A stretch of DNA of 64,000 bases. Origin: Pantoea phytobeneficialis. GTDB lineage: Bacteria > Pseudomonadota > Gammaproteobacteria > Enterobacterales > Enterobacteriaceae. The translations under genes were made by a program, and so were the position numbers. The notes under the pieces are model-generated. The model worked only from the letters and a program-made list of their open reading frames with translations. It had not been told where the DNA came from and ran no database searches. The stretch lies in the NCBI RefSeq assembly GCF_009728735.1, contig NZ_CP024636.1, positions 3,664,931 to 3,728,930 on the forward strand. Reading direction: 5' to 3'. Position 1 is the first letter of the stretch, and every line of letters begins with the position of its first letter. Below, piece after piece: positions 34,778 to 46,527 of the stretch.

Positions 34778-35875
34778 TTATTTCACCGTTTTGCTGAACG
34801 CATCGACCGCCAAAATGGCGTTAGCAATATCTTCCGGTGAGAGATGTGGATTGAGGTTTTTGAGCGTATCACCGTCACTGTTTGCCAGCGCGCCGACCCG
34901 CACCAGATTCTCCCAGCTTTCACTCTCCAGATGCACCTCTTTCAGGGTGGTAGGCATGTTGATCGAGCGATAGAAACGGATATAGCGGGCAATTTCCTCA
35001 TCCGGGCGTTGCTCCAGCACCATCTGCGTCAGCGTGCCATAAGCCACTTTCTCGCCGTGCGTCAGATGATGGATATCGCCATCGATGGCGGTAAAGCCAT
35101 TATGAATGGCGTGCGCGCCCGCCAGTCCGGCATTTTCAAAACCCAGGCCAGAGAGCAGGGTATTGGCTTCCACCACCGCTTCCACCGCAGGCGTCACGCG
35201 TTTCTCCGACACGGCGGTCCAGGCGCTGAAACCCCAGGTCAGCAGCGTTTCTTCACAGGCGCGGGCGATCGCCAGACCGGCGATAGTGGGATCGCCATTG
35301 ACCATTGATTTGGCATGTGAACGGAGCACCGCCTGGGCTTCAACCCAGGTGGCAAGACCATCAGCAATACCCGAGGCGAACAGGCGCGCCGGTGCAGCGG
35401 CACAGACGGCGGTATCCACCAGTACCAGATCCGGGTTTTTGCTGTAGAAACGATAGCTTTCAAACACGCCGCTGTCGGAGTAGATCACTGAAAGCGCGCT
35501 ACAAGGCGCATCGGTTGACGCGACCGTCGGGACGATGGCGACCGGCAGCTTCAGTTCATCGGCTACCGCTTTTACCGTATCCAGCGTCTTACCGCCGCCC
35601 AGCCCGACAATCACGTTGCTGCCCTGAGACTGTGCCAGTTGTGTCAGACGGTTGATCTCATTGCTGGACGCCTCACCCTTAAACGCCTGGCGGCTGAACT
35701 CGACGCTGGCAGCTTTTAAGGTCAGCTGGGTACGCTCGCCAATCAGCTGCCAGACAATATCATCGGCCACCAGAAACGCGTGATGACCCAGCTCGGCGAT
35801 GTATGACCCCAGTTCATCCAGCACGCCAGCGCCTTGAACATACTTCCGTGGTGAAGAGAAAATAAATTTACTCAT
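34778..35875 (-). CDS. gldA: Glycerol dehydrogenase GldA
   Basis: 365 residues from MSKFIFSSPRKYVQGAGVLDELG; the ATG at 35875 is 8 bases from AAGGAG, whereas the one two codons earlier is only 2 away. It belongs to the iron-containing/group III alcohol dehydrogenases. The NAD-binding GLGGGKTLDTVKAVAD is near 91-106 and STDAPCSALSVIY near 120-132. The metal ligands Asp (ASGIADGLATWVEA, about 170), His (AGAHAIHNGF, about 253) and His (THGEKVAYG, about 271) are all present. It oxidises glycerol to dihydroxyacetone, the substrate of DhaKLM encoded 25 kb away in this window. A Fur box lies about 85 bases upstream. Confidence 0.93.
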   Translation of the reverse strand: MSKFIFSSPRKYVQGAGVLDELGSYIAELGHHAFLVADDIVWQLIGERTQLTLKAASVEFSRQAFKGEASSNEINRLTQLAQSQGSNVIVGLGGGKTLDTVKAVADELKLPVAIVPTVASTDAPCSALSVIYSDSGVFESYRFYSKNPDLVLVDTAVCAAAPARLFASGIADGLATWVEAQAVLRSHAKSMVNGDPTIAGLAIARACEETLLTWGFSAWTAVSEKRVTPAVEAVVEANTLLSGLGFENAGLAGAHAIHNGFTAIDGDIHHLTHGEKVAYGTLTQMVLEQRPDEEIARYIRFYRSINMPTTLKEVHLESESWENLVRVGALANSDGDTLKNLNPHLSPEDIANAILAVDAFSKTVK

Positions 35876-35958
35876 AGCCATAACTCCTTTGGGTTAGAAA
35901 AGAGACTGGCACCACACTGACACAGAAGCCTGACGGCAATTTAACCTTTGGTGGCAAG

Positions 35959-35975
35959 TTGAGAATCATTCTCAA
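35959..35975. promoter_or_regulatory. Fur box between gldA and the LysE-type exporter gene
   Basis: TTGAGAATCATTCTCAA is a perfect palindrome around a central C and matches the 7-1-7 Fur motif TGATAATNATTATCA at 13 of 15 positions. It sits between divergent genes, so iron repression of gldA, of the exporter, or of both is possible. Confidence 0.75.
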
Positions 35976-36050
35976 TTAATCACGGAAGGTAACTATCGTG
36001 TTCACGCAGACACAACGTTAAGATGTAGGACAATTCACCGGGAGTCGGCC

Positions 36051-36671
36051 ATGACGTTACTGATTTCATTTCTGTTTGCCATCACCATCCTCACCTTAAC
36101 ACCGGGTTTCGATACGGCGCTGGTGCTGCGTACCGCAGCAGCTCAGGGCTGGCAACGCGCTTCCGCCACCGCGTTTGGCGTGACATTAGGTTGTCTGGCC
36201 TGGGGCGTGATGGTGGGGCTGGGGTTGGGTGCGTTACTGCTGGCGTCCGAGATGGCGTATAACCTGCTGAAATGGATCGGGGCGTTATATCTGCTGTGGC
36301 TCGGGGTGAAGTTGCTGCTGAATCCGCGCACCCAGGCGCTGGAGGGGCAGCCCAGCGCCACCAAAGATCAAGGCTTTTTCGCCTGTTTCGTACGCGGTTT
36401 ACTCGGTAATATGCTGAACCCGAAAGTGGGGGTGTTTTATGTCACTTTTCTGCCGCAGTTTATTCCAGCCGGCGCTTCCGTGCCGTTGTGGTGTACCTTG
36501 ATGGCGCTGACCCATATGGCGATTGGCCTGGTGTGGAATGCTGTGCTGATTGGCGGTAGCCACTACTTTGCTGCGCATCTGCGCCGTCCGGCGGTGATTA
36601 AAGTGATGGACCGACTGACCGGTTGCGTGTTTATCGGGTTCGCCGCGAAGCTGGCGCTGTCGCGGCGTTAA
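36051..36671 (+). CDS. LysE/RhtB-family amino-acid exporter
   Basis: A 206-residue inner-membrane protein with about six hydrophobic segments. The N-terminal signature LTLTPGFDTALVLRTAAAQGWQRASATAFGVTLGCLAWG is diagnostic for the RhtB subfamily (TPGP-like motif, here TPGFD). LLGNMLNPKVGVFYVTFLPQFI near 116-137 is the second conserved block. Members export amino acids such as homoserine, threonine, leucine or cysteine; the substrate cannot be read from sequence. It converges on cmoB with a 3-base gap. Confidence 0.88.
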   Translation: MTLLISFLFAITILTLTPGFDTALVLRTAAAQGWQRASATAFGVTLGCLAWGVMVGLGLGALLLASEMAYNLLKWIGALYLLWLGVKLLLNPRTQALEGQPSATKDQGFFACFVRGLLGNMLNPKVGVFYVTFLPQFIPAGASVPLWCTLMALTHMAIGLVWNAVLIGGSHYFAAHLRRPAVIKVMDRLTGCVFIGFAAKLALSRR

Positions 36672-36674
36672 GGC

Positions 36675-38401
<1,727 letters not shown>

Positions 38402-38421
38402 CTATTCTGGCAGAAACTGCC

Positions 38422-38456
38422 GCAGGCTGCACCCGTTTCCCATGAGTGTAGCCTGC
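38422..38456. repeat. Hairpin between yecE and cmoA
   Basis: GCAGGCTGCAC (38422-38432) pairs with GTGTAGCCTGC (38446-38456) with one G-T pair. It directly follows the yecE stop on the minus strand; no T-run is seen, so it is more probably an attenuator or mRNA 3'-end hairpin than a strong terminator. Confidence 0.5.
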
Positions 38457-38460
38457 GCGA

Positions 38461-39282
38461 TCAGAACAGGCTCGATTGCTGCGGCCAGACGGGCAGGGCG
38501 GGCAGACACGGTTCCAGTTGCTGCAACTGTGGCCACAATGCCTGAATCAGCGGGAAAACCTCGCCCATATCCGGGGTATGGATAAACAGCAGTGGATCGC
38601 TCTCCACCTGCCATTCCGCCAGCTTACTCTGCCACGGTTGAAACAGCGGCAGGCTTTCGGTCACGCTATCGCTCCCGATAAAACGGACCATCGGTTGCTG
38701 CCCGGTGCGCACTGCATGCGGTGGTACGCGCGGCTTCTTTCTGCGTGCTTCAATGGCGGCGGCAGTTTGCGATTGTGAAGCATGCACCGGGCGGCTATCG
38801 AGGATCACCCGATTTACCCCACGCTGTTGCAGGCCGCGATTCAGGGCGCGCTCGGCTTCCCCTTTAGCGAAGAACGCCGCGTGGCGCACTTCCACGCCAT
38901 AGCTGAAGCGGCGTGGCAGGCTATCCAGAAATTGCCACAGGTCATGCAGCTGTGCCGGAGCAAAGGTGGAGGGCAGTTGTAGCCAATATTGGCCGATGCG
39001 GTTGGCTAACGGGTCCAGCAGGCGGAAAAACTCAGCCAGCAAGTCATCGCACTGACGCAGTGCAGCCTGGTGGCTAATGCTGGCGGGAAATTTAAAGCAG
39101 AAGCGGAAATCATCGTGGGTCATATCGTACCAGCGCTGGACGACTTCCGGTTTCGGCAGGGCGTAGAGGGTGGTGTTGCCTTCGACACAATCGAATAACT
39201 GCGCGTAATCCGCCAGTGTCTCCAGGCCAAATTGTTTCCAGTGTGGATGCTGCCACTGCGGCAAACCAATACGTAGCGTCAA
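38461..39282 (-). CDS. yecE: YecE family protein (DUF72)
   Basis: 273 residues from a TTG at 39282, which follows GGAGA and gives the normal YecE opening (M)TLRIGLPQWQHPHWKQFG; the longer frame from 39312 lacks support. It is a DUF72 TIM-barrel-like protein. Conserved blocks are FDCVEGNTTLYALPKPEVVQRWYDMTHDDFRFCFKFP, LLDPLANRIGQYWLQLPSTFAP and YGVEVRHAAFF. The biochemical role is unknown. It is upstream of cmoAB on the same strand and divergent from aspS. Confidence 0.88.
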   Translation of the reverse strand: MTLRIGLPQWQHPHWKQFGLETLADYAQLFDCVEGNTTLYALPKPEVVQRWYDMTHDDFRFCFKFPASISHQAALRQCDDLLAEFFRLLDPLANRIGQYWLQLPSTFAPAQLHDLWQFLDSLPRRFSYGVEVRHAAFFAKGEAERALNRGLQQRGVNRVILDSRPVHASQSQTAAAIEARRKKPRVPPHAVRTGQQPMVRFIGSDSVTESLPLFQPWQSKLAEWQVESDPLLFIHTPDMGEVFPLIQALWPQLQQLEPCLPALPVWPQQSSLF

Positions 39283-39414
39283 AAATGATCTCCAGGCGGT
39301 AAAATCCGCCACAGGTTAACCGGTTTTCGCAACCGTGGGATAACAAGCTGTGACAAAAGCAGATGTTTTGTTGGCTTTGGCGCGGCTCTACTTATCCTGT
39401 CTGGCTTTTTCCAT

Positions 39415-39420
39415 TATAAT
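39415..39420 (+). promoter_or_regulatory. Probable -10 element of aspS
   Basis: A consensus TATAAT lies about 85 bases before the aspS start. The matching -35 region (TTATCC, 39392-39397) is poor. Confidence 0.55.
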
Positions 39421-39503
39421 AGCCGCCTTTTTTGCGGCAGCATCTCAGAAGGTTACGCGGCCTGATGTTGTCAGCAGCAGCGGCGAAGTTAAAAGGATAC
39501 GTT

Positions 39504-41285
39504 ATGCGTACAGAATATTGCGGACAGCTCAATCTGTCTCATGTGGGTCAGCAAGTCACTCTTTGCGGCTGGGTAAACCGCCGTCGCGATCTGGGTAGCC
39601 TGATTTTTATCGATATGCGCGATCGTGAAGGCATCGTGCAGGTGTTCTTCGATCCCGATCGCCAGGAGGCTTTCCAGCTGGCGTCTGAGCTGCGTAACGA
39701 ATTCTGTATTCAGATTACCGGCACCGTGCGTGCGCGTGATGAGAAGAATAAAAACAGCGACATGGCAACCGGCGAGATTGAAATCTTTGCCCACGACCTG
39801 AACATCATTAACCGTGCTGAGCCGCTGCCGTTGGACTCCAACCAGGTCAACAGCGAAGAAGCACGCTTAAAATACCGTTACCTTGACCTGCGTCGTCCGG
39901 AAATGGCGCAGCGTCTGAAAACTCGCGCGAAAATCACCAGCTTCGTGCGTCGCTTTATGGATAGCGAAGGTTTTCTCGATATCGAAACCCCGATGCTGAC
40001 CAAAGCCACACCGGAAGGCGCGCGTGATTACCTGGTACCGAGCCGCGTGCATAAAGGTAAATTCTATGCGCTGCCGCAGTCTCCGCAGCTGTTCAAACAG
40101 CTGCTGATGATGTCCGGTTTTGACCGTTACTATCAGATCGTCAAATGCTTCCGCGACGAAGACCTGCGCGCTGACCGCCAGCCTGAATTCACCCAGATCG
40201 ACGTTGAAACCTCCTTCATGACCGCCGAGCAGGTGCGTGAAGTGATGGAACGTCTGATCCGTGAACTGTGGTTGGATATCAAAGGTGTTGATCTCGGTAG
40301 CTTCCCGCAGATGACCTTCGCGGAAGCGATGCGTCGTTACGGTTCCGATAAGCCTGACCTGCGCAACCCGATGGAACTGGTAGATGTTGCTGATCTGCTG
40401 AAAAACGTTGAGTTCCAGGTGTTCTCTGGCCCGGCGAACGACGTGAAAGGCCGTGTGGCAGCGTTGCGTGTTCCGGGTGGTGCGACCCTGAGCCGTAAAC
40501 AGATTGATGAATACGGTAAGTTCGTTGAGATCTACGGCGCGAAAGGCCTGGCGTGGATGAAGGTCAACGAGCTGGCGAAAGGCTTCGAAGGGGTTCAAAG
40601 CCCGGTTGCGAAGTTCCTGAGTCCTGAGATTGTGGCCGCGATCCTGGAGCGTACCGGTGCGCAGGATGGTGATGTGATCTTCTTTGGTGCTGACCGCGCC
40701 AAAGTGGTGTCAGATGCGCTGGGTGCGCTGCGTCTGAAAGTGGGGCGCGACCTGCAAATCACCAATGACAAAGCCTGGGCACCGCTGTGGGTGATCGACT
40801 TCCCGATGTTCGAAGCGGATGACGAAGGCGGTCTGGCGGCGATGCACCATCCGTTCACCTCGCCGAAAGAGATGACGGCATCAGAGCTGGCGGCTAACCC
40901 GGAGCAGGCAATCGCCAACGCTTACGATATGGTGATCAACGGTTATGAAGTGGGCGGCGGTTCGGTACGTATCCACAATGGCAACATGCAGCAGGCGGTG
41001 TTCAGCATTCTCGGCATTGCTGAAGAAGAACAGCGCGAGAAGTTCGGCTTCCTGCTGGATGCACTGAAATATGGTACGCCACCGCATGCGGGTCTGGCTT
41101 TCGGTCTGGACCGCGTCACCATGCTGCTGACCGGCACTGACAACATTCGTGATGTTATCGCCTTCCCGAAAACAACTGCGGCGGCCTGTCTGATGACCGA
41201 AGCGCCAAGCGAAGCCAATCCGGCCGCGCTGGCGGATCTGGGGATTCAGTTGGCACCGAAGAAAGACAAGCTCGAGAATAAATAA
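39504..41285 (+). CDS. aspS: Aspartyl-tRNA synthetase
   Basis: 593 residues from ATG 39504 (ribosome site AAAAGGA); the frame is open 24 codons further but the family N-terminus is [16 protein letters not shown]. It is a class IIb synthetase with an N-terminal OB-fold anticodon domain (to ~110), motif 2 [18 protein letters not shown] (about 215-232), a bacterial GAD insertion (about 290-420) and motif 3 [15 protein letters not shown] (about 530). It charges tRNA-Asp. It is the first gene of aspS-nudB, overlapping the latter by one base. Confidence 0.97.
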   Translation: MRTEYCGQLNLSHVGQQVTLCGWVNRRRDLGSLIFIDMRDREGIVQVFFDPDRQEAFQLASELRNEFCIQITGTVRARDEKNKNSDMATGEIEIFAHDLNIINRAEPLPLDSNQVNSEEARLKYRYLDLRRPEMAQRLKTRAKITSFVRRFMDSEGFLDIETPMLTKATPEGARDYLVPSRVHKGKFYALPQSPQLFKQLLMMSGFDRYYQIVKCFRDEDLRADRQPEFTQIDVETSFMTAEQVREVMERLIRELWLDIKGVDLGSFPQMTFAEAMRRYGSDKPDLRNPMELVDVADLLKNVEFQVFSGPANDVKGRVAALRVPGGATLSRKQIDEYGKFVEIYGAKGLAWMKVNELAKGFEGVQSPVAKFLSPEIVAAILERTGAQDGDVIFFGADRAKVVSDALGALRLKVGRDLQITNDKAWAPLWVIDFPMFEADDEGGLAAMHHPFTSPKEMTASELAANPEQAIANAYDMVINGYEVGGGSVRIHNGNMQQAVFSILGIAEEEQREKFGFLLDALKYGTPPHAGLAFGLDRVTMLLTGTDNIRDVIAFPKTTAAACLMTEAPSEANPAALADLGIQLAPKKDKLENK

Positions 41286-41716
41286 TGGGTTATAAGCATC
41301 CGGTTTCGGTTCTGGTGGTGATTTTTGCTCAGGACTCGGGCCGGGTGTTGATGCTGCAACGCCGTGATGACGACAGCTTCTGGCAATCGGTCACCGGCAG
41401 CCTCGAAGCCGGGGAAACCCCGCTTCAGGCCGCTCAGCGTGAAGTGCAGGAAGAACTGGCGATTGATGTGGTGAATGAACAGCTGGCGCTGGTGGATTGC
41501 CACAAACAGATCGAATTTGAGATCTTCCCGCATTATCGCCACCGCTACGCCCCGGGTACCACCCACAACCGCGAGCACTGGTTCAGGTTGGCACTGCCCG
41601 CCGAGCGCGAGGTGATCCTCAGCGAACACCTTGCCGCGCGGTGGCTGGCTCCCGCGGATGCAGCAGCCCTGACCAAGTCCTGGAGTAACCGCCAGGCAAT
41701 TGAAGAATTTATCTGA
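41285..41716 (+). CDS. nudB: Dihydroneopterin triphosphate diphosphatase NudB
   Basis: A 143-residue Nudix hydrolase. The Nudix box GSLEAGETPLQAAQREVQEELAID (about 39-62, read in parts) has all metal-binding Glu residues. NudB removes pyrophosphate from dihydroneopterin triphosphate in folate synthesis and also acts on dATP. The order aspS-nudB-yebC-ruvC matches E. coli. The start overlaps the aspS stop. Confidence 0.93.
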   Translation: MGYKHPVSVLVVIFAQDSGRVLMLQRRDDDSFWQSVTGSLEAGETPLQAAQREVQEELAIDVVNEQLALVDCHKQIEFEIFPHYRHRYAPGTTHNREHWFRLALPAEREVILSEHLAARWLAPADAAALTKSWSNRQAIEEFI

Positions 41717-41722
41717 ATGCCA

Positions 41723-41746
41723 GCCGCCGCGCGTTTTTCCGGCGGC
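41723..41746 (+). terminator. Hairpin after nudB
   Basis: GCCGCCG/CGGCGGC, a 7-bp stem with a 10-base T-rich loop, begins 7 bases after the nudB stop. It is followed by AAATTC with no clean U-run; probable terminator or mRNA end. Confidence 0.5.
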
Positions 41747-41877
41747 AAATTCTTTAAGATTTTTATTTATTCGATGCGGTCTAACTGCATTGCAGACTTA
41801 AACAGACGGGCGTTATCGGCGCAGCGAGGTTGTACACCGCCAGCAAGATAGCCCGTGCAATAGACGAGAGATGAGAA

Positions 41878-42621
41878 ATGGCCGGACATAGTAAATGGGC
41901 AAACACCAAGCACCGTAAGGCTGCTCAGGATGCAAAGCGCGGTAAAATCTTCACCAAAATCATTCGTGAGCTGGTCACTGCCGCGAAACTGGGTGGTGGC
42001 GATGCCGGTTCTAACCCGCGCCTGCGTGCTGCAATGGACAAAGCCCTGTCCAACAACATGACCCGTGACACCATGAACCGTGCAATCGCGCGTGGCGTGG
42101 GTGGTGAAGATGATTCCAACATGGAAACCATCATCTATGAAGGCTACGGGCCGGGTGGTTCAGCGGTCATGGTTGAGTGTCTGAGTGACAACCGTAACCG
42201 TACCGTGGGCGAAGTGCGTCATGCCTTCACCAAAACGGGTGGCAACCTCGGCACAGACGGCTCCGTTTCCTACCTGTTCAGCAAAAAAGGCGTGATCTCG
42301 TTTGCTCCGGGCCAGGATGAAGATACCCTGATGGAAGCTGCGCTGGAAGCCGGTGCGGAAGATGTCGTGAGCTACGATGATGGTGCGATTGATGTCTTCA
42401 CCGCCTGGGAACAGTTGGGCGCAGTGCGCGATGCGCTGGAGGCCGCTGGCCTGAAAGCCGATGAAGCTGAAGTCACCATGATCCCATCGACCAAAGCCGA
42501 TCTGGATGCGGAAACCGCACCAAAACTGCTGCGTCTGATTGATATGCTGGAAGATTGTGACGACGTGCAGGAAGTTTACCATAACGGTGAAATTTCTGAT
42601 GAGGTGGCGGAAACGCTGTAA
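41878..42621 (+). CDS. yebC: YebC/PmpR family protein
   Basis: 247 residues, starting [28 protein letters not shown], the hallmark of YebC/TACO1. It has the usual three-domain form, and [20 protein letters not shown] is near 97-116. The family was long described as a transcription regulator; recent work links YebC proteins to translation of difficult (for example polyproline) stretches on the ribosome. It is followed by ruvC after 37 bases. Confidence 0.95.
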   Translation: MAGHSKWANTKHRKAAQDAKRGKIFTKIIRELVTAAKLGGGDAGSNPRLRAAMDKALSNNMTRDTMNRAIARGVGGEDDSNMETIIYEGYGPGGSAVMVECLSDNRNRTVGEVRHAFTKTGGNLGTDGSVSYLFSKKGVISFAPGQDEDTLMEAALEAGAEDVVSYDDGAIDVFTAWEQLGAVRDALEAAGLKADEAEVTMIPSTKADLDAETAPKLLRLIDMLEDCDDVQEVYHNGEISDEVAETL

Positions 42622-42658
42622 TGGCGTTTTCTCAACCGCAACCTGCCGGAGGCGCGCT

Positions 42659-43186
42659 ATGGCAATAATTCTCGGGATCGATCCCGGCTCGCGCGTCACC
42701 GGTTACGGTGTTATTCGTCAGACCGGCCGCCAGCTCAGTTACCTGGGCAGCGGCTGTATCCGCACCAACGTGACCGACCTGCCTTCCCGTCTCAAACTGA
42801 TTTACGCTGGCGTCAGCGAAATCATCACCCAATTTTCCCCGGACTTTTTTGCCATCGAACAGGTGTTTATGGCGAAAAACGCGGATTCTGCGCTGAAGCT
42901 GGGACAGGCTCGTGGTGCGGCGATTGTTGCCGCGGTGAATCTCGATTTGCCGGTGTTTGAATACGCGGCGCGCCAGGTGAAGCAGACGGTTACCGGCATC
43001 GGTAGCGCGGAGAAAAGCCAGGTGCAGCACATGGTGCGAACCTTACTGAAGTTACCGGCGAATCCCCAGGCCGATGCGGCCGATGCGTTGGCGATTGCCA
43101 TCACTCACTGCCACGTCAGCCAGAATGCCGCACGGATGAGTGACAGCAAACTGGTGCTGACGCGCGGCAGGCTACGATCGGGCTAA
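42659..43186 (+). CDS. ruvC: Holliday junction endonuclease RuvC
   Basis: 175 residues from ATG 42659, giving [19 protein letters not shown]. The catalytic acidic residues are Asp in GIDPGS (7), Glu in [10 protein letters not shown] (about 66) and the Asp pair in DAADALAIA (about 138-141). It resolves Holliday junctions brought by RuvAB. The gene is separate from ruvAB, with the LexA box between them, as in E. coli. Confidence 0.96.
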   Translation: MAIILGIDPGSRVTGYGVIRQTGRQLSYLGSGCIRTNVTDLPSRLKLIYAGVSEIITQFSPDFFAIEQVFMAKNADSALKLGQARGAAIVAAVNLDLPVFEYAARQVKQTVTGIGSAEKSQVQHMVRTLLKLPANPQADAADALAIAITHCHVSQNAARMSDSKLVLTRGRLRSG

Positions 43187-43201
43187 CGAACACCCCCATC
43201 A

Positions 43202-43227
43202 GGCTGGATATTCATCCAGCCTTTTTT
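43202..43227 (+). promoter_or_regulatory. LexA (SOS) box of ruvAB, which also forms the ruvC terminator hairpin
   Basis: CTGGATATTCATCCAG (43204-43219) fits CTG-N10-CAG and nearly equals the E. coli ruvAB operator as I recall it. The same bases form the stem GGCTGGAT/ATCCAGCC followed by TTTTTT, a textbook terminator for ruvC. One element thus appears to serve both ends. Confidence 0.85.
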
Positions 43228-43277
43228 ATGTTATAAATAGCCGCCATACGGGTTCATACAAATAAGGAAGCGTTCAG

Positions 43278-43892
43278 GTGATTGGTCGTCTACGAGGCAA
43301 TATTCTGGAAAAACAGCCGCCGCTGGTGTTGATTGAGGCGCACGGTGTCGGTTACGAAGTGCATATGCCAATGACCTGCTTCTATGAGCTGCCTGAACTC
43401 AATCAGGAAGCCATCATCTTCACCCAGTTCGTGGTGCGTGAAGATGCGCAACTGCTGTTCGGCTTTAACAGCAAGCAGGAGCGAGCGCTATTCCGCGAGC
43501 TAATCAAGGTCAACGGCGTGGGGCCAAAACTGGCACTGGCGATCCTCTCCGGCATGTCGGCTCAGCAGTTCGTTACCGCCGTGGAAAAAGAAGAGATTGC
43601 GGTGCTGGTGAAACTCCCCGGCGTCGGGAAAAAAACCGCCGAGCGTCTGGTTGTCGAGATGAAAGACCGCTTCAAAGGGATGCATGGCGACCTGTTTGGT
43701 GGTGATAACGCCTTTACCCTGACCACGCCATCTGCGGCACCAGAGAACAACGACGCCGAAGCAGAAGCGGTTGCGGCGCTGGTAGCGCTGGGGTATAAAC
43801 CGCAGGAAGCCAGCCGTATGGTCAGCAAAATTGGCCGACCCGATGCGGATTGTGAAACCCTGATCCGTGAAGCCCTGCGCGCAGCCATTTGA
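43278..43892 (+). CDS. ruvA: Holliday junction branch-migration protein RuvA
   Basis: 204 residues from GTG 43278 (ribosome site AAGGAAG). The N-terminal OB fold begins (M)[27 protein letters not shown]. Helix-hairpin-helix motifs are at [18 protein letters not shown] (about 72-89) and [21 protein letters not shown] (about 108-128). The C-terminal domain III contacts RuvB. It forms tetramers on junction DNA. Confidence 0.96.
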   Translation: MIGRLRGNILEKQPPLVLIEAHGVGYEVHMPMTCFYELPELNQEAIIFTQFVVREDAQLLFGFNSKQERALFRELIKVNGVGPKLALAILSGMSAQQFVTAVEKEEIAVLVKLPGVGKKTAERLVVEMKDRFKGMHGDLFGGDNAFTLTTPSAAPENNDAEAEAVAALVALGYKPQEASRMVSKIGRPDADCETLIREALRAAI

Positions 43893-43900
43893 GGTAATGC

Positions 43901-44905
43901 ATGATTGAAGCCGATCGCCTGGTCTCGGCCGGCAGTGTCAACGAAGAAGAGAGTCTTGACCGCGCCATCCGTCCTAAGCTGCTGGCAGAATATGTCGGTC
44001 AGCCACAGGTGCGTGAACAGATGGAGATCTTCATCAAGGCTGCGCAGTTGCGCGGTGATGCGCTCGATCATCTGTTAATTTTTGGTCCCCCGGGCCTCGG
44101 CAAAACCACGCTGGCAAACATTGTCGCCAATGAAATGGGTGTCAATCTGCGCACCACTTCGGGGCCGGTGCTGGAGAAAGCAGGGGATCTGGCGGCGATG
44201 CTGACCAACCTTGAACCGCATGATGTGCTGTTCATCGATGAGATCCATCGGCTGTCACCGGTGGTGGAAGAGGTCCTTTATCCGGCGATGGAAGATTACC
44301 AGCTGGATATTATGATTGGCGAAGGCCCGGCGGCGCGCTCGATCAAGCTGGATCTCCCTCCCTTTACCCTGATTGGTGCCACAACGCGTGCGGGTTCATT
44401 GACTTCGCCGCTGCGCGATCGCTTTGGCATTGTTCAGCGCCTTGAGTTCTACAACGTGGCTGACCTGCAACATATTGTGGGTCGTAGCGCCGCCTGTCTT
44501 GGCCTGACATTAAGTGAGGAAGGCGCGCTGGAAATCGCCCGTCGTTCACGCGGTACACCACGTATTGCGAACCGTCTGCTGCGCCGTGTGCGTGACTTTG
44601 CCGAAGTACGCGCCAATGGCAACATGAGTGGAGACGTTTCCGCCAGCGCGCTGGATATGCTGAATGTCGACAGCCAGGGTTTTGACTATATGGATCGTAA
44701 GCTGTTGCTGGCGATTATCGATAAGTTTATGGGCGGGCCGGTGGGGCTGGATAACCTGGCTGCTGCCATCGGTGAAGAGCGTGAAACCATTGAGGATGTG
44801 ATTGAACCCTTCCTGATCCAACAAGGGTTCATTCAACGCACGCCGCGTGGCCGTATGGCAACGCAGCATGCGTATCGTCACTTCGGCATTTCGCGCGAAG
44901 AGTAA
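43901..44905 (+). CDS. ruvB: Holliday junction ATP-dependent helicase RuvB
   Basis: A 334-residue AAA+ motor. Walker A is [12 protein letters not shown] (about 60-71), Walker B is [10 protein letters not shown] (about 108), sensor 1 is [11 protein letters not shown] and the arginine-finger region is [16 protein letters not shown]. The C-terminal winged helix ends [24 protein letters not shown]. It drives branch migration with RuvA, 8 bases upstream. Confidence 0.97.
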   Translation: MIEADRLVSAGSVNEEESLDRAIRPKLLAEYVGQPQVREQMEIFIKAAQLRGDALDHLLIFGPPGLGKTTLANIVANEMGVNLRTTSGPVLEKAGDLAAMLTNLEPHDVLFIDEIHRLSPVVEEVLYPAMEDYQLDIMIGEGPAARSIKLDLPPFTLIGATTRAGSLTSPLRDRFGIVQRLEFYNVADLQHIVGRSAACLGLTLSEEGALEIARRSRGTPRIANRLLRRVRDFAEVRANGNMSGDVSASALDMLNVDSQGFDYMDRKLLLAIIDKFMGGPVGLDNLAAAIGEERETIEDVIEPFLIQQGFIQRTPRGRMATQHAYRHFGISREE

Positions 44906-44931
44906 ACCGGCGTCAGGACGCCGGTTTTTTT
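44905..44931. terminator. Bidirectional terminator between ruvB and znuB, containing the znuB stop codon
   Basis: AACCGGCGTC/GACGCCGGTT (44905-44914, 44917-44926) followed by T7. The znuB stop codon (44915-44913, minus strand) lies inside the stem, so coding sequence and terminator are merged. Confidence 0.9.
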
Positions 44932-45698
44932 GCCATGCTGATGATAAACAGCATGGCTGCGCAGAGCACCACCGAAGGACCGGCAGGCGTGTCGTACAAC
45001 GCTGAAAAGCTTAAACCGCCGGTCACCGCGAGAATACCGATGATTACCGCAGACCCCGCCATCTGCTCAGGCGAACGGGAAAAGCGGCGTGCGGTGGCCG
45101 CCGGGATGATCAGCAATGAGGTAATAATCAGCGCACCGACAAATTTCATCGCCACGCCAATGGTCAGCGCAGTGACCAGCATCAACATCAGACGTGTACG
45201 TTGAATATTGACACCGTCGACCTGCGCCAGCTCCGGGCTGATAGTCATTGACAGCAAAGAACGCCACTGCCATGCCATCACCGCCAGCACAATCGCCACA
45301 CCCCCACCCATCATCCACAAATCCTGCGGTGTGACTGCCAGCAGGTCACCGAACAGATACGCCATTAAATCAACTCGAACCCCGGACATCAGGCTGACCA
45401 CCACCAGGCCCAGCGATAACGCGCTGTGCGCCATAATGCCCAGCAGGGTATCAATGGCCAGATGAGGACGCCGCTCAAGCCACACCAGCCCCAACGCGAG
45501 GCAGACCGTGACCACGATCACCGCATAATAGGGGTTAACGTTAAACAGCAGGCCGAATGCCACACCAAGCAGTGACGCGTGCGCCAGGGTGTCACCAAAG
45601 TAGGACATACGACGCCAGACGACAAAAGCGCCGAGGGGACCGGCGGCCAGTGCCAGAAACACACCACCCAGCCAGCCGGGTAATAACAGTTCAATCAT
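44913..45698 (-). CDS. znuB: Zinc ABC transporter permease ZnuB
   Basis: 261 residues with about eight hydrophobic segments, an ABC-3 family permease. The opening [49 protein letters not shown] is typical of ZnuB. It imports Zn2+ with ZnuA and ZnuC and overlaps the znuC stop by four bases. Confidence 0.95.
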   Translation of the reverse strand: MIELLLPGWLGGVFLALAAGPLGAFVVWRRMSYFGDTLAHASLLGVAFGLLFNVNPYYAVIVVTVCLALGLVWLERRPHLAIDTLLGIMAHSALSLGLVVVSLMSGVRVDLMAYLFGDLLAVTPQDLWMMGGGVAIVLAVMAWQWRSLLSMTISPELAQVDGVNIQRTRLMLMLVTALTIGVAMKFVGALIITSLLIIPAATARRFSRSPEQMAGSAVIIGILAVTGGLSFSALYDTPAGPSVVLCAAMLFIISMAKKPAS

Positions 45699-46450
45699 GA
45701 CGGGCCGTTTCCTTTGCGCAGAACGATGCGTCCCTGTAAATCGTGACGATGATTATGATGGTGGCGATAGATAGCCAGTTGCTGTGCACCGCGCGGACCA
45801 AACATGGCGATGAATTCCGGGTGTTGCGATACCGCCTCCGGGGTGCCGGAACAGCAGATATGATGATTGAGGCACAGCACTTCGTCGGTTTTTGCCATAA
45901 CCAGATGCAGATCGTGCGACACCATCAGCACACCGCAGTTAAGCTCGCGGCGCAGTTGGTCAATCAGGTCATACAGCGCGACCTGACCATTCACATCCAC
46001 CCCTTGTGTCGGTTCATCCAGTACCAGCAATTGCGGGTCACTGAGCAGCGCGCGGGCCAACAGGACTCGTTGGGTTTCACCACCGGATAATTTCTGCAAC
46101 GGTGCGTGCAACAGATGGCCCGCCTGCACGCGCTTCAACGCTGGCAGGATGGCATCGGCGCGACTGCCACGCGATAAACGCATAAAGCGTTCGACGCTAA
46201 TCGGCAGGGTAGGGTCGATATGCAGCTTTTGCGGCACATAACCAATACGTAAATTGGCGTCGCGTTTCACTTCGCCGCTATCGGGCGTCAGCAGACCCAG
46301 CACGACGCGCACCAGGGTCGATTTCCCGGCACCGTTAGGGCCAAGTAACGTTAAAATTCTTCCCGGCTCCAGTTTGAGGCTGATACCCGCAAGTACCGGA
46401 CGCTGAGCGAATTTCACAGAGATGTTTTCGAGCGTAACAAGTGAAGGCAT
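45695..46450 (-). CDS. znuC: Zinc ABC transporter ATPase ZnuC
   Basis: 251 residues from ATG 46450 ([20 protein letters not shown], aligned with E. coli ZnuC); a GTG six codons earlier is possible. Walker A is GPNGAGKST, the signature is [16 protein letters not shown], Walker B is [12 protein letters not shown] and the H-loop is MVSHDLHLV. It ends with a His-rich tail ([14 protein letters not shown]). It is divergent from znuA across a Zur box. Confidence 0.94.
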   Translation of the reverse strand: MPSLVTLENISVKFAQRPVLAGISLKLEPGRILTLLGPNGAGKSTLVRVVLGLLTPDSGEVKRDANLRIGYVPQKLHIDPTLPISVERFMRLSRGSRADAILPALKRVQAGHLLHAPLQKLSGGETQRVLLARALLSDPQLLVLDEPTQGVDVNGQVALYDLIDQLRRELNCGVLMVSHDLHLVMAKTDEVLCLNHHICCSGTPEAVSQHPEFIAMFGPRGAQQLAIYRHHHNHRHDLQGRIVLRKGNGPS

Positions 46451-46477
46451 GATATTTACAGGTTGCACAGAATTTCG

Positions 46478-46496
46478 GATGTTATAATATCACATT
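46478..46496. promoter_or_regulatory. Zur box between znuCB and znuA
   Basis: GATGTTATAATATCACATT is an AT-rich dyad that closely resembles the E. coli znu operator. It covers the divergent promoter region, so zinc-bound Zur would repress all three genes. Confidence 0.85.
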
Positions 46497-46527
46497 CCAT
46501 CAACTGGTCACGATGGAATGACGCATT

